Part shown: positions 48,869-58,426 of the stretch, piece after piece
Position numbering within the stretch: the stretch's first letter is position 1
Layout: every line of letters starts with the position of its first letter
Assembly: GCA_002729725.1 (NCBI GenBank)
Contig: PBYS01000117.1
Coordinates: 1-64,000, forward strand
Source: Puniceicoccaceae bacterium
GTDB lineage: Bacteria; Verrucomicrobiota; Verrucomicrobiia; Opitutales; Coraliomargaritaceae
Direction: 5' to 3'
Length of the DNA: 64,000 nucleotides
The notes under the pieces: model-generated
Told to the model about the DNA's origin: nothing
Database searches by the model: none
Seen by the model: the letters and a program-made list of their open reading frames with translations, nothing else
Made by a program: the position numbers and the translations under genes

Positions 48869-48871
48869 CGT

Positions 48872-51043
48872 CTAGCGGCGTAGTGAGCGGGGTTTAGTGC
48901 TGTTTGTGCTGGGCTCTGTGTCGTCTGCCTGGTCTTCTTCGAACTTACTGCCTTTTAGGTAGATGTCAGACGTGGTGCTGGTCTCGATATATTGTTTAAT
49001 GACTTCGGTTTCGGAGGCTTTATCGATGTAGTCTCGTGATAGATGTTCGGCCTGATCTGGATTTTTAAGTACAGTAGGGCGAATGAAAATAATGATTTCT
49101 GTTCGGCTGTAGTCTTCGGTGTTACCTCCGAAGATATCACGAATGCCAGGGAGACGACCGACAATCGGAAAGTAACTGTTAGTGTCGCCACCAGAATTCT
49201 CTTGGAGTCCGCCTAATACGATGATTTGACCATCTTTCACACTTACGGTAGAAGTGGCTTCACGCACGCCGATGACGGGTTGTTCATTTTCGTCTATAAA
49301 TACTTTATCGACGATGTTTTCGACCTTTTGCTCGATGACCATTTGTACGGTGCCATCGGCTCCGATGAGTGGTGTGACTGTCAATTGTATACCAATGTCG
49401 CGATATTCAACTGAGCTGCTACTGGTACCGCTACTATTATTGTAATTGGTTGAAGAGGTGATGATTGGCTGGGAACGACTGACATTGATAATGCCTTCTT
49501 CGTTGTGGCTGACGACGATACGTGGAGCGGAGAGTACACGTGTGTCGCTATCGTTGTTGGTGGGGGAAATAGAGGAACTGAGCAGAAAATCGCTCGACGA
49601 GTTACTGAGCGGTATCGTTCCTCCCACGCTAGATGTTGCTGAGTTGCCCGGACCATTTATAGAAATTCCGCCAGCTGTTCCGATCAACAGGTCTTCAATT
49701 GACTTACTGGCACCATTGTAAGTCATGCTTATGCTACTTAATCCGCTGGTTTGTTTTTCGCTTAGGCTGACTTGGGTGATCACTGCTTCGATCAGCACTT
49801 GTGGTAATGGAATATCGATTTTCTCAATCAGCTCGCGGAGTGTTTTGAGGTCTTGTTGCGTGCCGTAGGCGACGATCGAGTTGGTGCGCTCGTCGGCGGA
49901 GAGGCCGACAAAATTAGAGAATTGGAGCGAGCTGTTGGCTTCGGTGCCGCCGCTACCGGCTACGGTAGGTGTGGGGACGGCTGGAGCGTTGTTGTTATTC
50001 CCATTGTTTTCGTTGCGCTGGCCGTTGCTACGTTCGTTCTCACGGGCGACTTTGGCGTCTTCTTCGCGGCCTTCTTCTTGTCCGGAAATAATGTCTTCGA
50101 TGATGGGGACCACCTCTTCGGCTTTGGCTTGGCGGAGTTGGAAGACTTCGCTGCCGGTGAGTGGGGCGGCATCGACATCGACACTCTCGATCACGTCTAA
50201 GATGATTTGTAGGTTCCCTGGGTGCGTGATGAGGATGAGCTGATTGGTGCGCTCATCGGCGGTCACGCTGGTATTGCCTTCTAGATAGCTATTGAGCGGG
50301 CCTTGGATGAGGTTCTCCAGGCGGTCTTGCATCTCGGAGGCTTGCACGTAGTCGAGCTTGATAAATTTCACTTGCTCGCGAATGCTCTGGGGCTGATCGG
50401 CTTCGTTGAGGATGGACTCGATGCGTTGCAGGTTGACCAGGGCATCGGAGATGAGCAGTGCGTTGGACTTAGGAAAGGGGAGAAAACTGGAATTTTGAGA
50501 AATCAGGTTTTGCACGAGTGGTACGGCCCCTTCAGTGGCGTTGAGATACTCAAGTTTAAAGAGTTTGGCGTAGATTTGTTGGCTGGGGTCGAGCTCTAGT
50601 GTGCTGCCTGCAAGCATTTGTGGCACGTGTGTGTTTACGTTGGTGGCAGGCACGGCCTTCATAAAACGGCCGCCCATGTCGGTGAGCATGATACCGTTGA
50701 GAGAGAGCAAGCTTTCGATCGCGAGCACGGCTTCGCGTTTGCTTAGGGCGCCGCGGGAGTTGAAGGTGAATTTGAGTGCGGGCAGGTCCTGACGGCGCAA
50801 AATGATCTTATCGGTCATTTGCTCCAGCAGGGTGAGCACTTGCTCGGCGCTGTCTTCGACGAGTATTAGCTCGCCGATCATGGCTTCGGGCTCTTTGAGC
50901 GCGGGCTCGGCGGGTATGGAGGGAACCACGAGTTCGGCGGTGCTGTTACGGCTTGAGGACGCGGGGGTGTCTGTTTCTTGCGCGTCGGAAAAAGAGGCAA
51001 GCGCGATGAAGGCGCTGAGGCTTAGGATGGAGAAGCGGATCAT
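48872..51043 (-). CDS. gspD: Type II secretion secretin GspD
   Basis: This 723-residue outer-membrane secretin has a signal peptide (ending near SFSDAQ) and N-terminal N0/N1-N3 repeats (VNLQRIESILNEADQPQSI, TNQLILITHPGNLQIILDVI). A charged Asn/Gly/Glu-rich insert sits near residue 335-365. The secretin core has VLIEAVITQVSLSE, RDIGIQLTVTPLIGADGTV, GQIIVLGGLQENSGG and EIIIFIRPTVL. It forms the exit channel. Its ATG overlaps the gspM stop (ATGA). Confidence 0.94.
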   Translation of the reverse strand: MIRFSILSLSAFIALASFSDAQETDTPASSSRNSTAELVVPSIPAEPALKEPEAMIGELILVEDSAEQVLTLLEQMTDKIILRRQDLPALKFTFNSRGALSKREAVLAIESLLSLNGIMLTDMGGRFMKAVPATNVNTHVPQMLAGSTLELDPSQQIYAKLFKLEYLNATEGAVPLVQNLISQNSSFLPFPKSNALLISDALVNLQRIESILNEADQPQSIREQVKFIKLDYVQASEMQDRLENLIQGPLNSYLEGNTSVTADERTNQLILITHPGNLQIILDVIESVDVDAAPLTGSEVFQLRQAKAEEVVPIIEDIISGQEEGREEDAKVARENERSNGQRNENNGNNNNAPAVPTPTVAGSGGTEANSSLQFSNFVGLSADERTNSIVAYGTQQDLKTLRELIEKIDIPLPQVLIEAVITQVSLSEKQTSGLSSISMTYNGASKSIEDLLIGTAGGISINGPGNSATSSVGGTIPLSNSSSDFLLSSSISPTNNDSDTRVLSAPRIVVSHNEEGIINVSRSQPIITSSTNYNNSSGTSSSSVEYRDIGIQLTVTPLIGADGTVQMVIEQKVENIVDKVFIDENEQPVIGVREATSTVSVKDGQIIVLGGLQENSGGDTNSYFPIVGRLPGIRDIFGGNTEDYSRTEIIIFIRPTVLKNPDQAEHLSRDYIDKASETEVIKQYIETSTTSDIYLKGSKFEEDQADDTEPSTNSTKPRSLRR

Positions 51044-51600
51044 TGCAGGTTGGAGTCTTTTAGATCGAAAGAGTTGATTTCATAGCGCACATCGAGTTGC
51101 TCGGGGTTACGCTGGTTTTTCTGAATGCGGACATTCTGTAGATTGATGTAGGGGGTCTCTTGCTTGATTAGGTCGTTGAGCCGGATTAGTTGTGCAATGG
51201 AAATGCTTTTGAGGCGCACACGCAGGTTGTGATCGTTGAAAATTTCGCCTTCACGGGTGCGGACTGAGTCGATGTCGGCCTGGCCCGAGAGGCCAATTTG
51301 GCGTGTAAGACTATCGACGCGCCCAGAGAGTTGTGCAGCATCGTAGGTTTTTGAGGGGTCGACACGTTCCAGTGCGGTCGCAAGGCCCTCGGCAAAGAAG
51401 TCGCTGCGATCGAGCCATTCCTGTTGGGTGGTGAGCTCGATGGTGGAGAGTTTACGCTGGGCATTCCAATCGGACATGCGGCCGAGCCAGTTGTTGCTCC
51501 AGATGAAGAGGATGACTAAAATAAAACTAAGCGAGAGTAGTTTCTCGCGCAGGCTCATGCGCTTATAAAAGCGTCGGGTGCTGTGCTTGAGTGTGCTCAT
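51040..51600 (-). CDS. GspM/PilO-like type II secretion inner-membrane protein
   Basis: This 186-residue protein has an N-terminal membrane helix (LLSLSFILVILFIWSNNWLG), a coiled segment and a small ferredoxin-like domain (NLRVRLKSISIAQLIRLNDL), as in GspM/PilO. Overlaps with the upstream and downstream genes (4 nt each) indicate a coupled operon. Position between the L-like gene and gspD supports GspM. Confidence 0.72.
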   Translation of the reverse strand: MSTLKHSTRRFYKRMSLREKLLSLSFILVILFIWSNNWLGRMSDWNAQRKLSTIELTTQQEWLDRSDFFAEGLATALERVDPSKTYDAAQLSGRVDSLTRQIGLSGQADIDSVRTREGEIFNDHNLRVRLKSISIAQLIRLNDLIKQETPYINLQNVRIQKNQRNPEQLDVRYEINSFDLKDSNLQ

Positions 51601-52937
51601 TTCTGGTCACCTTTCGGTTGCATGGCTGGCAGCGTGGTTTTAGGGAGCGGGATCGTCTTGGCACTGATTCGTTGGGGTTGGGTAACACTTGGTGCATGGC
51701 TGACGCTACTTGTGGGCAGCGGCGGAGTGGGAGCTATGCGAGCCTCTGGTTCGGGCTCTGGTTGGAACTCGCGATGCGTGTAGTCCAGGGAAACGGAGAA
51801 GGTGACTTTGGTTTGTCCTGCGCGTTTGAGCGATTTGGGGGGGTCGACCAATTCGAAGGTGCCAGACTTGCGCAGTGCGTCGGTATAGGCGTTGAGCTCA
51901 TTAATGGTGTTAGCCTTGCCTTCGATTGTGATGCGGTTGTTACCTTCAATAATCGTTTCGTCGTATTCGATCCCTGTGGTGCCGAGGGCGGTGCGGATAT
52001 TATTGGCGGCTCGCAGGATGGCGATGGGACGCAGCTCGTTTTGTGCGACCTGCTCCAGCTTGTTCATGAGGCTTTGGGTGTCTTCGACCCGGCGCACACT
52101 GCTGGCTTGGCGGTCAATTTTTGCCTGGCGGGTGCCGAGCCAAAATTGTCCTGCAAACAAGAGGCCCTCAAGTAAGATGAGAAAGAGTGCAAAGAGCGCG
52201 GCGTAGCCTAAGATGCGGGTGATGAGTGCGGTGGTGCGACGGGCGCTGCGTTCTTGCGTCTTGTAATCGGCCGGGCGAATGTCGGCTTGCCAGAGCACGT
52301 GCTCGTCGGGTGTGAGTGGAGACCAGTGACCGTTGCTGGGGGCGTTCCCGATCGTTTCAAATTGAAAAGTGGGCTGGCCGTTTTCAGAGATCTCGACGGG
52401 CAAAGCGCGTAGCTGAATGGTTTGGCTGTCGGAGGAGTCGGGGGGAGACGTGACCGGTGTCGCATCGCCCGGGGACAGGCTTGGGGGCAGGCTGCGGATC
52501 TGCTCGGGCATGGATTCGCCGCTGGGCCAGTGGAAGGTAGTGTCGTAGGACTCGCCTTGGAGTCGGACTTGGGTGTCGCTATTAAAACGAGCGCCGTAGA
52601 GTGTGGCGAAGTCGGGCAGCACCCAGGTGTAGTTTTCGAGTTCGCTGTAGCCAGCGCGCTTGAGTCGTTCGTTAACCGCGGCGTAGATTAATAGGCTTTG
52701 ACCGTCGGGAGCAGTTAAAAAGCCCCAGCGTAATTGTTCCAGCGGGAAGGGGGCGATGGCCTCCATGCTGAGCTCTGCAAAGTCGGCGAGCTCATTGGCT
52801 GCGAGTGCCGGGGGCACTTCGACCGTTTCGACGAAGAAATACTCCGCAGGCAGCAAGAGTACGTCTGGCTGTGAAGTGGGCTCGTTTTCGGGGGCTATGT
52901 TGGTCGGGTTGCTCACGGCTGGTGTGTTCGGGCTCAA
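51597..52937 (-). CDS. GspL-like inner-membrane protein
   Basis: This 446-residue protein has a cytoplasmic actin-like region starting near VLLLPAEYFFVETVEVPPAL and reaching about residue 240. A membrane helix (ILGYAALFALFLILLEGLLF) and a periplasmic ferredoxin-like domain follow (VEDTQSLMNKLEQVAQNELR to about residue 395), then a Pro-rich tail. This fits GspL, or a PilM/PilN fusion. It is translated in overlap with gspK (4 nt) and the M-like gene. Confidence 0.75.
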   Translation of the reverse strand: MSPNTPAVSNPTNIAPENEPTSQPDVLLLPAEYFFVETVEVPPALAANELADFAELSMEAIAPFPLEQLRWGFLTAPDGQSLLIYAAVNERLKRAGYSELENYTWVLPDFATLYGARFNSDTQVRLQGESYDTTFHWPSGESMPEQIRSLPPSLSPGDATPVTSPPDSSDSQTIQLRALPVEISENGQPTFQFETIGNAPSNGHWSPLTPDEHVLWQADIRPADYKTQERSARRTTALITRILGYAALFALFLILLEGLLFAGQFWLGTRQAKIDRQASSVRRVEDTQSLMNKLEQVAQNELRPIAILRAANNIRTALGTTGIEYDETIIEGNNRITIEGKANTINELNAYTDALRKSGTFELVDPPKSLKRAGQTKVTFSVSLDYTHREFQPEPEPEARIAPTPPLPTSSVSHAPSVTQPQRISAKTIPLPKTTLPAMQPKGDQK

Positions 52938-54130
52938 AATGAACCGCTTTCTTCCTCGATGTCTAGTGCCGAATAGCGCGCGGGTGGACTAGTTGGGCGT
53001 CCTTGGCTATATTCGGATACTTGCAAAATAGTGAATGGGTATGCGATGGCGTCCTGTTCGCTGGTGGCGCCGGTCTTGGGCGCGTCGGAGGAATCGCTGC
53101 CGGGGGCGTTCCCACTGGTGCTGCCTGCGTCGCCTTCTTCTGTGCTGAAATTGGGTTCAACCAGAGCGCTTACGCTGAAGGGAACTTGCCCTCGCCAAAG
53201 GTTAACAGTGACGCGTAGTAGGCTGACTTCGACACCGCTGTACTCGCTGTTCGCGGAGTCGGGCACTTGTTGTAGGTAGGGCAAGTCATCGAGACCATCG
53301 AAGAGATGATCTTCATCGTAGCCGTCTTGAAGGGCCAGCAGTTCCATTACGGATTGGGGGCTGCTGTTGAGATTGGTGGCTCCTGTGTGTAGCACGGATA
53401 CCATATTGTCGAGTTGGGCAAAGAGTTCATTGGGCTGCCCGTCTTCGTCGAAAAATTCATCTTCCCAGATTTCGATCAATCGTAATTCTTCCAGGCTTTG
53501 TAAGGGGGCGTTGGCTGCGCGGTAGGGAGGATCGCGTCGTAAGTAGTCTTCCGACTCTGCCCCGTTGAGTCGGCGGCCATCGTTTTCGTCGATCCAGTCG
53601 AGCAGCATGCTGCTCAGTTCACGGGCGGTGCCGAAATCAAAGTCGAAGCTCTCTTCCAGCATGCGATTGAGCATTTCTTCACTCATGGTGTTGATCGGGA
53701 GCTTGCCGCTTTCGTCTTGGATCTGGATGTCGACTTGCCAGCCATTGGGCACAGTGATGCCTGCATACTCGATCGGATCGGCCCAGCCTTGTTCAGGGGC
53801 GAAGAGCTTGCCGTCGTCGATGAGGGCGACTTCCTGAATGGAGGCTAGCGCGACTTCCAACATACTGTAGCTGAAGGAGCGTACGTCGGCTGGCTCGTTG
53901 AAAATAGCGCGATATTCGAGGTCTTCGATCGCTTCGTCGATGAAGCGGGTGATGATGAAGGAGAGCAGTAGTGTGATCGCGAGCACGGCGACCAGCACGC
54001 TGCCGCGCTGGTGGTCCGAAGTGTGAATTTTGGACTTGGAGGCAGATGGCAAGGGCGTGCGGCCATGGCGGGCCACCCGACTGCGGTCTTCATAAGTGAA
54101 GCCCTTACGCTGATGCTTGGTTAAATCCAT
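52934..54130 (-). CDS. gspK: Type II secretion minor pseudopilin GspK
   Basis: The product is about 398 residues. A basic leader precedes a hydrophobic segment RGSVLVAVLAITLLLSFIIT, then the GspK domain with VDIQIQDESGKLPINTMSEE, LLDWIDENDGRRLNGAESED and a long insertion-rich C-terminus. ATG 54130 sits 1 nt after the gspJ stop. An upstream in-frame start would lie in gspJ and is less likely. GspK caps the pseudopilus tip. Confidence 0.88.
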   Translation of the reverse strand: MDLTKHQRKGFTYEDRSRVARHGRTPLPSASKSKIHTSDHQRGSVLVAVLAITLLLSFIITRFIDEAIEDLEYRAIFNEPADVRSFSYSMLEVALASIQEVALIDDGKLFAPEQGWADPIEYAGITVPNGWQVDIQIQDESGKLPINTMSEEMLNRMLEESFDFDFGTARELSSMLLDWIDENDGRRLNGAESEDYLRRDPPYRAANAPLQSLEELRLIEIWEDEFFDEDGQPNELFAQLDNMVSVLHTGATNLNSSPQSVMELLALQDGYDEDHLFDGLDDLPYLQQVPDSANSEYSGVEVSLLRVTVNLWRGQVPFSVSALVEPNFSTEEGDAGSTSGNAPGSDSSDAPKTGATSEQDAIAYPFTILQVSEYSQGRPTSPPARYSALDIEEESGSF

Positions 54131-54131
54131 T

Positions 54132-55016
54132 TTAAAAAAGTAATACACTCCTTGAAGGGACGGGTATCGTGATGCTGCGCTCTTTTGTTTCACCTTCGTA
54201 ATCGAAAGTAAGTTTTAGGAAGCGTGGGAGGATGAATTGTTCCTCGCCATCGCCTTCTTGAGGCTCGGTTTCGGTCTCCCATTTTTCGAAGCTCTCGTCC
54301 CAGTAGACGTATTCGACCTTGGTAATTAGATCGCTGAGCGGTGTGCGGCGCAGGTCGCTGATGTCTTCGGAATCTTCTTGCAGTGGGGTATACCAGAGCA
54401 AGCTGAGGCCTTCGTTGTCTTTGAAATAAAGGTAGACCTCTATGCCCACGATGGGTGCGTTGTCGGTTTGGACGAGTAGGGGAGGTGCGTCTTTGAGTCG
54501 GAAGTGTAAGAGAGGATCTTGATATTCGGCAAAGCCAGGAGGCTGGGCCCAGTCGATGGGATCTTCGGCGACACTGATCAGCCCGCCGCCTGTGTCTGCA
54601 GTGCTCTCTGTGTCTTCGTCTTGTTCGTCGCCGTTGCGCTCGTCTTGATTATTGGGCGTGGTGACCTCTGGCGTGGTGTTCTGAACTTGTTCGTCACGAT
54701 TGCCATTTTCAGTCGTGCTGGAGTTGTCACCGGATTCGTTTGATTCGTTGTTGATTGCGATTTCTGTTCCGGCGGAGGACAGGCTCGCTTGTAGGAATTC
54801 GGCGACTCCATCGACATGATCTTCAAAAAAATGGCGGTCTTGGCGCTCCATCCACACGTCGGTGACGGAAACCATTAAGGTCGCTGCTGCGGCCAATAGG
54901 GCGCCGGCGATGGTGACCGCGAGGATTACTTCGAGCAGCGTGAAGGCAGAGGTGCTGGCGCGGAGCTTGGTGTGTTCGGGCAAGCGGTGGGTGGACTGTG
55001 GCGACAGTGAGTGCAT
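54132..55016 (-). CDS. gspJ: Type II secretion minor pseudopilin GspJ
   Basis: This 294-residue protein has a prepilin leader cut at SAFTLLEVILAVTIAGALLA (Ala before Phe). A coiled segment (VSVTDVWMERQDRHFFEDHV) precedes an unusual Asp/Glu/Asn-rich insert near residues 95-140. The rest fits a beta-rich GspJ domain (TKVEYVYWDESFEKWETETE). ATG 55016 overlaps the gspI stop by one base (TGATG); longer upstream frames overlap gspI and are not prepilin-like. Confidence 0.8.
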   Translation of the reverse strand: MHSLSPQSTHRLPEHTKLRASTSAFTLLEVILAVTIAGALLAAAATLMVSVTDVWMERQDRHFFEDHVDGVAEFLQASLSSAGTEIAINNESNESGDNSSTTENGNRDEQVQNTTPEVTTPNNQDERNGDEQDEDTESTADTGGGLISVAEDPIDWAQPPGFAEYQDPLLHFRLKDAPPLLVQTDNAPIVGIEVYLYFKDNEGLSLLWYTPLQEDSEDISDLRRTPLSDLITKVEYVYWDESFEKWETETEPQEGDGEEQFILPRFLKLTFDYEGETKERSITIPVPSRSVLLF

Positions 55017-55660
55017 CAGAAATTGAATCCTCCACGACTGTCCTCGAGTGCTTCGCGTTTGTCTTGTAGTAAGTCGGAGCGCTCGTCGCTTTCCGACCAA
55101 GTGGGGCGCAGCAAATAGAGCATTTCGCTGTAGTCGCTGGGCAGGCCTTCGGGGGGATCGCTAAAGCGAATGTAGAGCTGCACCTGAAATAGATCGACTA
55201 CGTTGGTGGGAGCGATTTGGGCTTCCCAAGAAGCATCGCCGCAGTGGAAGCTTTCGTAATCGCCGCCGTCTTCGGCGTCATCGAGGCTGGGCTCGAGTAG
55301 TAGCTGCATGCGCACGGCGCGAATGTCGGCATTGAACAGATCGTAATTGGCTGCGCTCTCCCGGGCGAGTAGTGCATTCACAAAGGCCGACATCAAGACG
55401 GTGCTCGTCATGGCAAAGATGGCGACCGCGATCAGCACTTCGACTAGCGTGAAGGCGGCGTGGCTGTGGCGCAAATGGGACGCGAGGGGCGCGAGTGGCG
55501 CGGCTGCGCCGCGAGTGGGCAGTCGGAAATGAGTGGGGCGATGCTCTGGTATTGGAGTTCTGCCTTTGGGCGGTCGCGCCTCTTTGGCGACTCCTGTGCA
55601 GCCGCCTAAAAGCGGGAGCCCCACTTTGGGGAGGCTTCGTTTTGCGCTCATGGCTTTCAC
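55016..55660 (-). CDS. gspI: Type II secretion minor pseudopilin GspI with an abnormally long leader
   Basis: This 214-residue protein has its prepilin motif HAAFTLVEVLIAVAIFAMTS only at residue 70, whereas leaders are usually 5-25 residues. Residues 10 to 60 are Pro/Gly/Arg-rich (VGLPLLGGCTGVAKEARPPK) and look like inserted or low-complexity sequence. GTG 55660 overlaps the gspH stop (GTGA), so this start may be real; an ATG at 55651 is an alternative. The mature part fits GspI. Confidence 0.78.
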   Translation of the reverse strand: MKAMSAKRSLPKVGLPLLGGCTGVAKEARPPKGRTPIPEHRPTHFRLPTRGAAAPLAPLASHLRHSHAAFTLVEVLIAVAIFAMTSTVLMSAFVNALLARESAANYDLFNADIRAVRMQLLLEPSLDDAEDGGDYESFHCGDASWEAQIAPTNVVDLFQVQLYIRFSDPPEGLPSDYSEMLYLLRPTWSESDERSDLLQDKREALEDSRGGFNF

Positions 55661-56202
55661 TTCGGACTCCTGACTAAGCTGGAAAATGGGTCGAAAATGA
55701 TGCGCTCGGGACTGCCGCTGCCGCTGTCGATTTCGGCAGCGAAGGGGCTGGAGCTGCGGTCGGGGGCGAAACTCACTTCTTTGGTCTCGAGTTGGCTACG
55801 GCTGGCCTCGGGAAAGGGGCCCATGCCCTTTGCGGGCGGCACTAAATAAAAGCGGATTTCACCGTCGCCGTTTTTGAATTCGGGACTGAGAGGGAATTGC
55901 TCGCCATTGCTGACGATCAAGGAGCCGCTCTCTTTGTCGAAACTGAGGCTGGCCGGAATGCGTTCGCTGGCGGCTTGGAAACGCGCAGAGCGGATGGCTG
56001 TGCGCAGCGTTTCCTTGGGGTCGATCTGGTCGTCGAAACTTAGAAAAGTCGTGAAGTTCGCAATAATCACACTCGATGCGAGCGCGATTAAGGCAAAGAC
56101 CAGAATGATCTCAAGCAGACTGAAGCCTGCTTGTGAGTGGTGCCCCTTGGATATGCGGCGGCTGGTGAGTGAATTACTGGCTGCTCCAGTTTCCAATATC
56201 AT
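55657..56202 (-). CDS. gspH: Type II secretion minor pseudopilin GspH
   Basis: This 181-residue protein has a prepilin leader with [20 protein letters not shown] at about residue 25, then [20 protein letters not shown] and a short beta domain. Gly precedes Phe at the cut site. Its start lies 28 nt inside the gspG end. It fits GspH by position and motif. Confidence 0.82.
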   Translation of the reverse strand: MILETGAASNSLTSRRISKGHHSQAGFSLLEIILVFALIALASSVIIANFTTFLSFDDQIDPKETLRTAIRSARFQAASERIPASLSFDKESGSLIVSNGEQFPLSPEFKNGDGEIRFYLVPPAKGMGPFPEASRSQLETKEVSFAPDRSSSPFAAEIDSGSGSPERIIFDPFSSLVRSPK

Positions 56203-56623
56203 CCCCGCTCTCTACGCCGTCTACACCGAGTGACCAGATGTCAAAGCTGCGGCTACCGCTGACGTTGCGGCTGCCGGGAAAGCGGTATTGATAAGGCTGG
56301 CCCCAGGGGTCGACGGGGGCTTCTTTGATGTAGGGGCCCTTCCAGCGCTGTGCTTTGTCCGCGGGAGCTTTGATTAGCGCACTTAGGCCCTGCTCGGTGG
56401 TGGGGAAGTTACCCACATCTAAGCGGTAGCGAGTCAGTGCGAGCTCGGAGTTGCTAGTTACAAATAATCGTGCCGCCTCCTCTTGGTTGTCGCCGAAAAT
56501 GCCTGTCAACTGGTTGAGCGCCACGCTGGCAAGTAGGGCGACCAATGCGATCGCAATGAGGATTTCGAGCAAGCTGAAGCCGCTGTTTCGGTGGGTGGAT
56601 TTAAGCAGTCTGGATTGTTTCAT
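56174..56623 (-). CDS. gspG: Type II secretion major pseudopilin GspG
   Basis: This 149-residue major pseudopilin has the leader [20 protein letters not shown], the GspG loop [19 protein letters not shown] and the calcium-site region [16 protein letters not shown]. It is the first gene of the cluster. gspE and gspF are not in the window and must lie elsewhere if the system is complete. Confidence 0.93.
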   Translation of the reverse strand: MKQSRLLKSTHRNSGFSLLEILIAIALVALLASVALNQLTGIFGDNQEEAARLFVTSNSELALTRYRLDVGNFPTTEQGLSALIKAPADKAQRWKGPYIKEAPVDPWGQPYQYRFPGSRNVSGSRSFDIWSLGVDGVESGDDIGNWSSQ

Positions 56624-56820
56624 TTCTTGGAAATTCGTGCAAAAGTTATCAATGGATCGTCGGATGGGAAGAATTGTTTCACTGCTTTATGTGACACTTA
56701 GGTGACTGTAGTGCAACTTTAGTCCAAGCAGCAATGGTGATTCACGCGTGATTCAGGCGTTAAGGCTGCATTCTGGCAGTGTGTGGTAGTTGAGTGCTTG
56801 TGCTGTTTTTTTGGGGGGGC

Positions 56821-57276
56821 TCAGCGAGCAAAAGGCGGACGTGAACGACCAGGAGGCTCGGCGCGAATGCGAGCCACTTCGTCGCGGATATCGGGGCTGA
56901 AAAATTCCTCGCCCTTGGATACGGCGTTGATTGCTTGCTCTAGCTCTTCGATGCCTGAAATTTTGTTAATAAAGCCGTCGGCCTTGCCGTTGACTGCAAT
57001 CTTGACGCTCTGATGAGTCGTTTTACCGGAAAATATGAGTATTTTGATTTTAGGAAACTTGGACTTAAGGCGGTGTAAAATTTCGAGCCCATTGACTTCG
57101 GGCAGTTGAATGTCGACGATCACGAGGTCGGGCGCGAGATCGATGCATTTTTCGATGCCCTCACCACCATCGCCTGTCATGCCGAGCAGCTCCAGCTCGG
57201 GATAGGTGGTCGCGATAAATGTGGAAAGTAAATCCCGCAAGATTTCCTCGTCTTCGATGATATAAACGGTTTTCAT
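56821..57276 (-). CDS. Receiver-only response regulator
   Basis: The product is about 151 residues from ATG 57276. The receiver shows VYIIEDEEILRDLL, phospho-acceptor Asp55 in LVIVDIQLPEVNG, ILIFSGKTT and Lys105. The C-terminus is short and basic (RAEPPGRSRPPFAR) where NarL/LuxR-type regulators carry a DNA-binding helix-turn-helix, so none is present. It is upstream and divergent to the moxR gene. It may act by protein contact, or be a truncated LuxR-type regulator. An upstream start at 57306 is possible. Confidence 0.82.
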   Translation of the reverse strand: MKTVYIIEDEEILRDLLSTFIATTYPELELLGMTGDGGEGIEKCIDLAPDLVIVDIQLPEVNGLEILHRLKSKFPKIKILIFSGKTTHQSVKIAVNGKADGFINKISGIEELEQAINAVSKGEEFFSPDIRDEVARIRAEPPGRSRPPFAR

Positions 57277-57449
57277 GCGCGCATAAAGTGGATAAGAAGT
57301 TGCCATAAACTGTGTTTTGGGCCTGTGTATCTGTCGAGGGTTTTTAGTGAGTATTTTGGTTTGGCTGATCGTTGGTTAACTAAGGAGGTTGACCCCGAAA
57401 TGCTTTCTATTGATTGTCTTATAAATGGATATTACCTAATTTTTACATT

Positions 57450-58418
57450 ATGTCAGATGCCCCAGTGATCCCTGCACCACGAGCCCTTGATACGGTCGAT
57501 CGGTTGCGAAAGAATATTGAACGCACCATTCGCGGAAAAACCGAAGCGGTCGATCGCACATTGATCTGTTTATTAGCCGGCGGGCACTTGCTGATCGAGG
57601 ATTTACCTGGTCTGGGGAAGACGACCTTAGCTTATTGCTTGGCCCGTTCGATTGATTGCTCCTTTTCGCGGATACAGTTTACCAGCGATATGCTGCCCTC
57701 AGATATTATCGGGGTCTCTATCTACGATGAAAAGTCGAAAGATTTTCAGTTCAAGCGCGGACCAATCTTTGCCAACATAGTCTTGGCTGATGAAATTAAC
57801 CGTACGACGCCTAAGACACAATCCAGTTTATTGGAAGTGATGGGACGGGGGAAGCTTTCGGTGGATGGGCAAACTTACACTGTGCCGCCGCCTTTTATGG
57901 TGATTGCGACTCAAAACCCAGTCGATTATGAGGGCACCTTTCCGCTGCCCGAGAGTCAGATGGATCGCTTTTTGATGCGGATGGAAATGGGCTATCCGGA
58001 ATTTGAATACGAACTGGATATTTTGAAAGGTGGGCATTTGCACTATGATCACCTTGAAGCGACGCCAGTGGTCTCGCGCGTTGAAGTAATGGAGCTGCAG
58101 GAATATACGCGACGTGTCTACGTGGAAGATACGGTCGCCGAATACATCGTGCGTCTGGCTGCGGCGACGCGTCAGCAGTCTGATTTTCGCTCAGGCGTGA
58201 GCCCGCGTGGCACACTTTCGCTTAAGATAGCGGCCCAAGCCTGTGCGCTTTCGCAAGGGCGTGCTTTTGTGCTACCGGAAGATGTGCAGCGTATGTTGCA
58301 TCCTGTATTTTCGCATCGCTTAGCTCTGCGCAAATCAATGTCGGACCCGATGGAAGAGCGGCGTTCGGTTGAGGCTCTGTTAACGCAATTGGAAACGCGC
58401 GTTAAGGAGCCTGTCTAA
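57450..58418 (+). CDS. MoxR-family AAA ATPase
   Basis: This 322-residue protein has Walker [21 protein letters not shown], Walker [21 protein letters not shown], sensor [20 protein letters not shown] and the AAA lid. ATG 57450 ([10 protein letters not shown]) is chosen over an upstream in-frame start at 57414. Known MoxR/DUF58/transglutaminase clusters act in envelope or protein-folding tasks. The DUF58 gene follows 8 nt later. Confidence 0.93.
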   Translation: MSDAPVIPAPRALDTVDRLRKNIERTIRGKTEAVDRTLICLLAGGHLLIEDLPGLGKTTLAYCLARSIDCSFSRIQFTSDMLPSDIIGVSIYDEKSKDFQFKRGPIFANIVLADEINRTTPKTQSSLLEVMGRGKLSVDGQTYTVPPPFMVIATQNPVDYEGTFPLPESQMDRFLMRMEMGYPEFEYELDILKGGHLHYDHLEATPVVSRVEVMELQEYTRRVYVEDTVAEYIVRLAAATRQQSDFRSGVSPRGTLSLKIAAQACALSQGRAFVLPEDVQRMLHPVFSHRLALRKSMSDPMEERRSVEALLTQLETRVKEPV

Positions 58419-58426
58419 GTGAGCAG

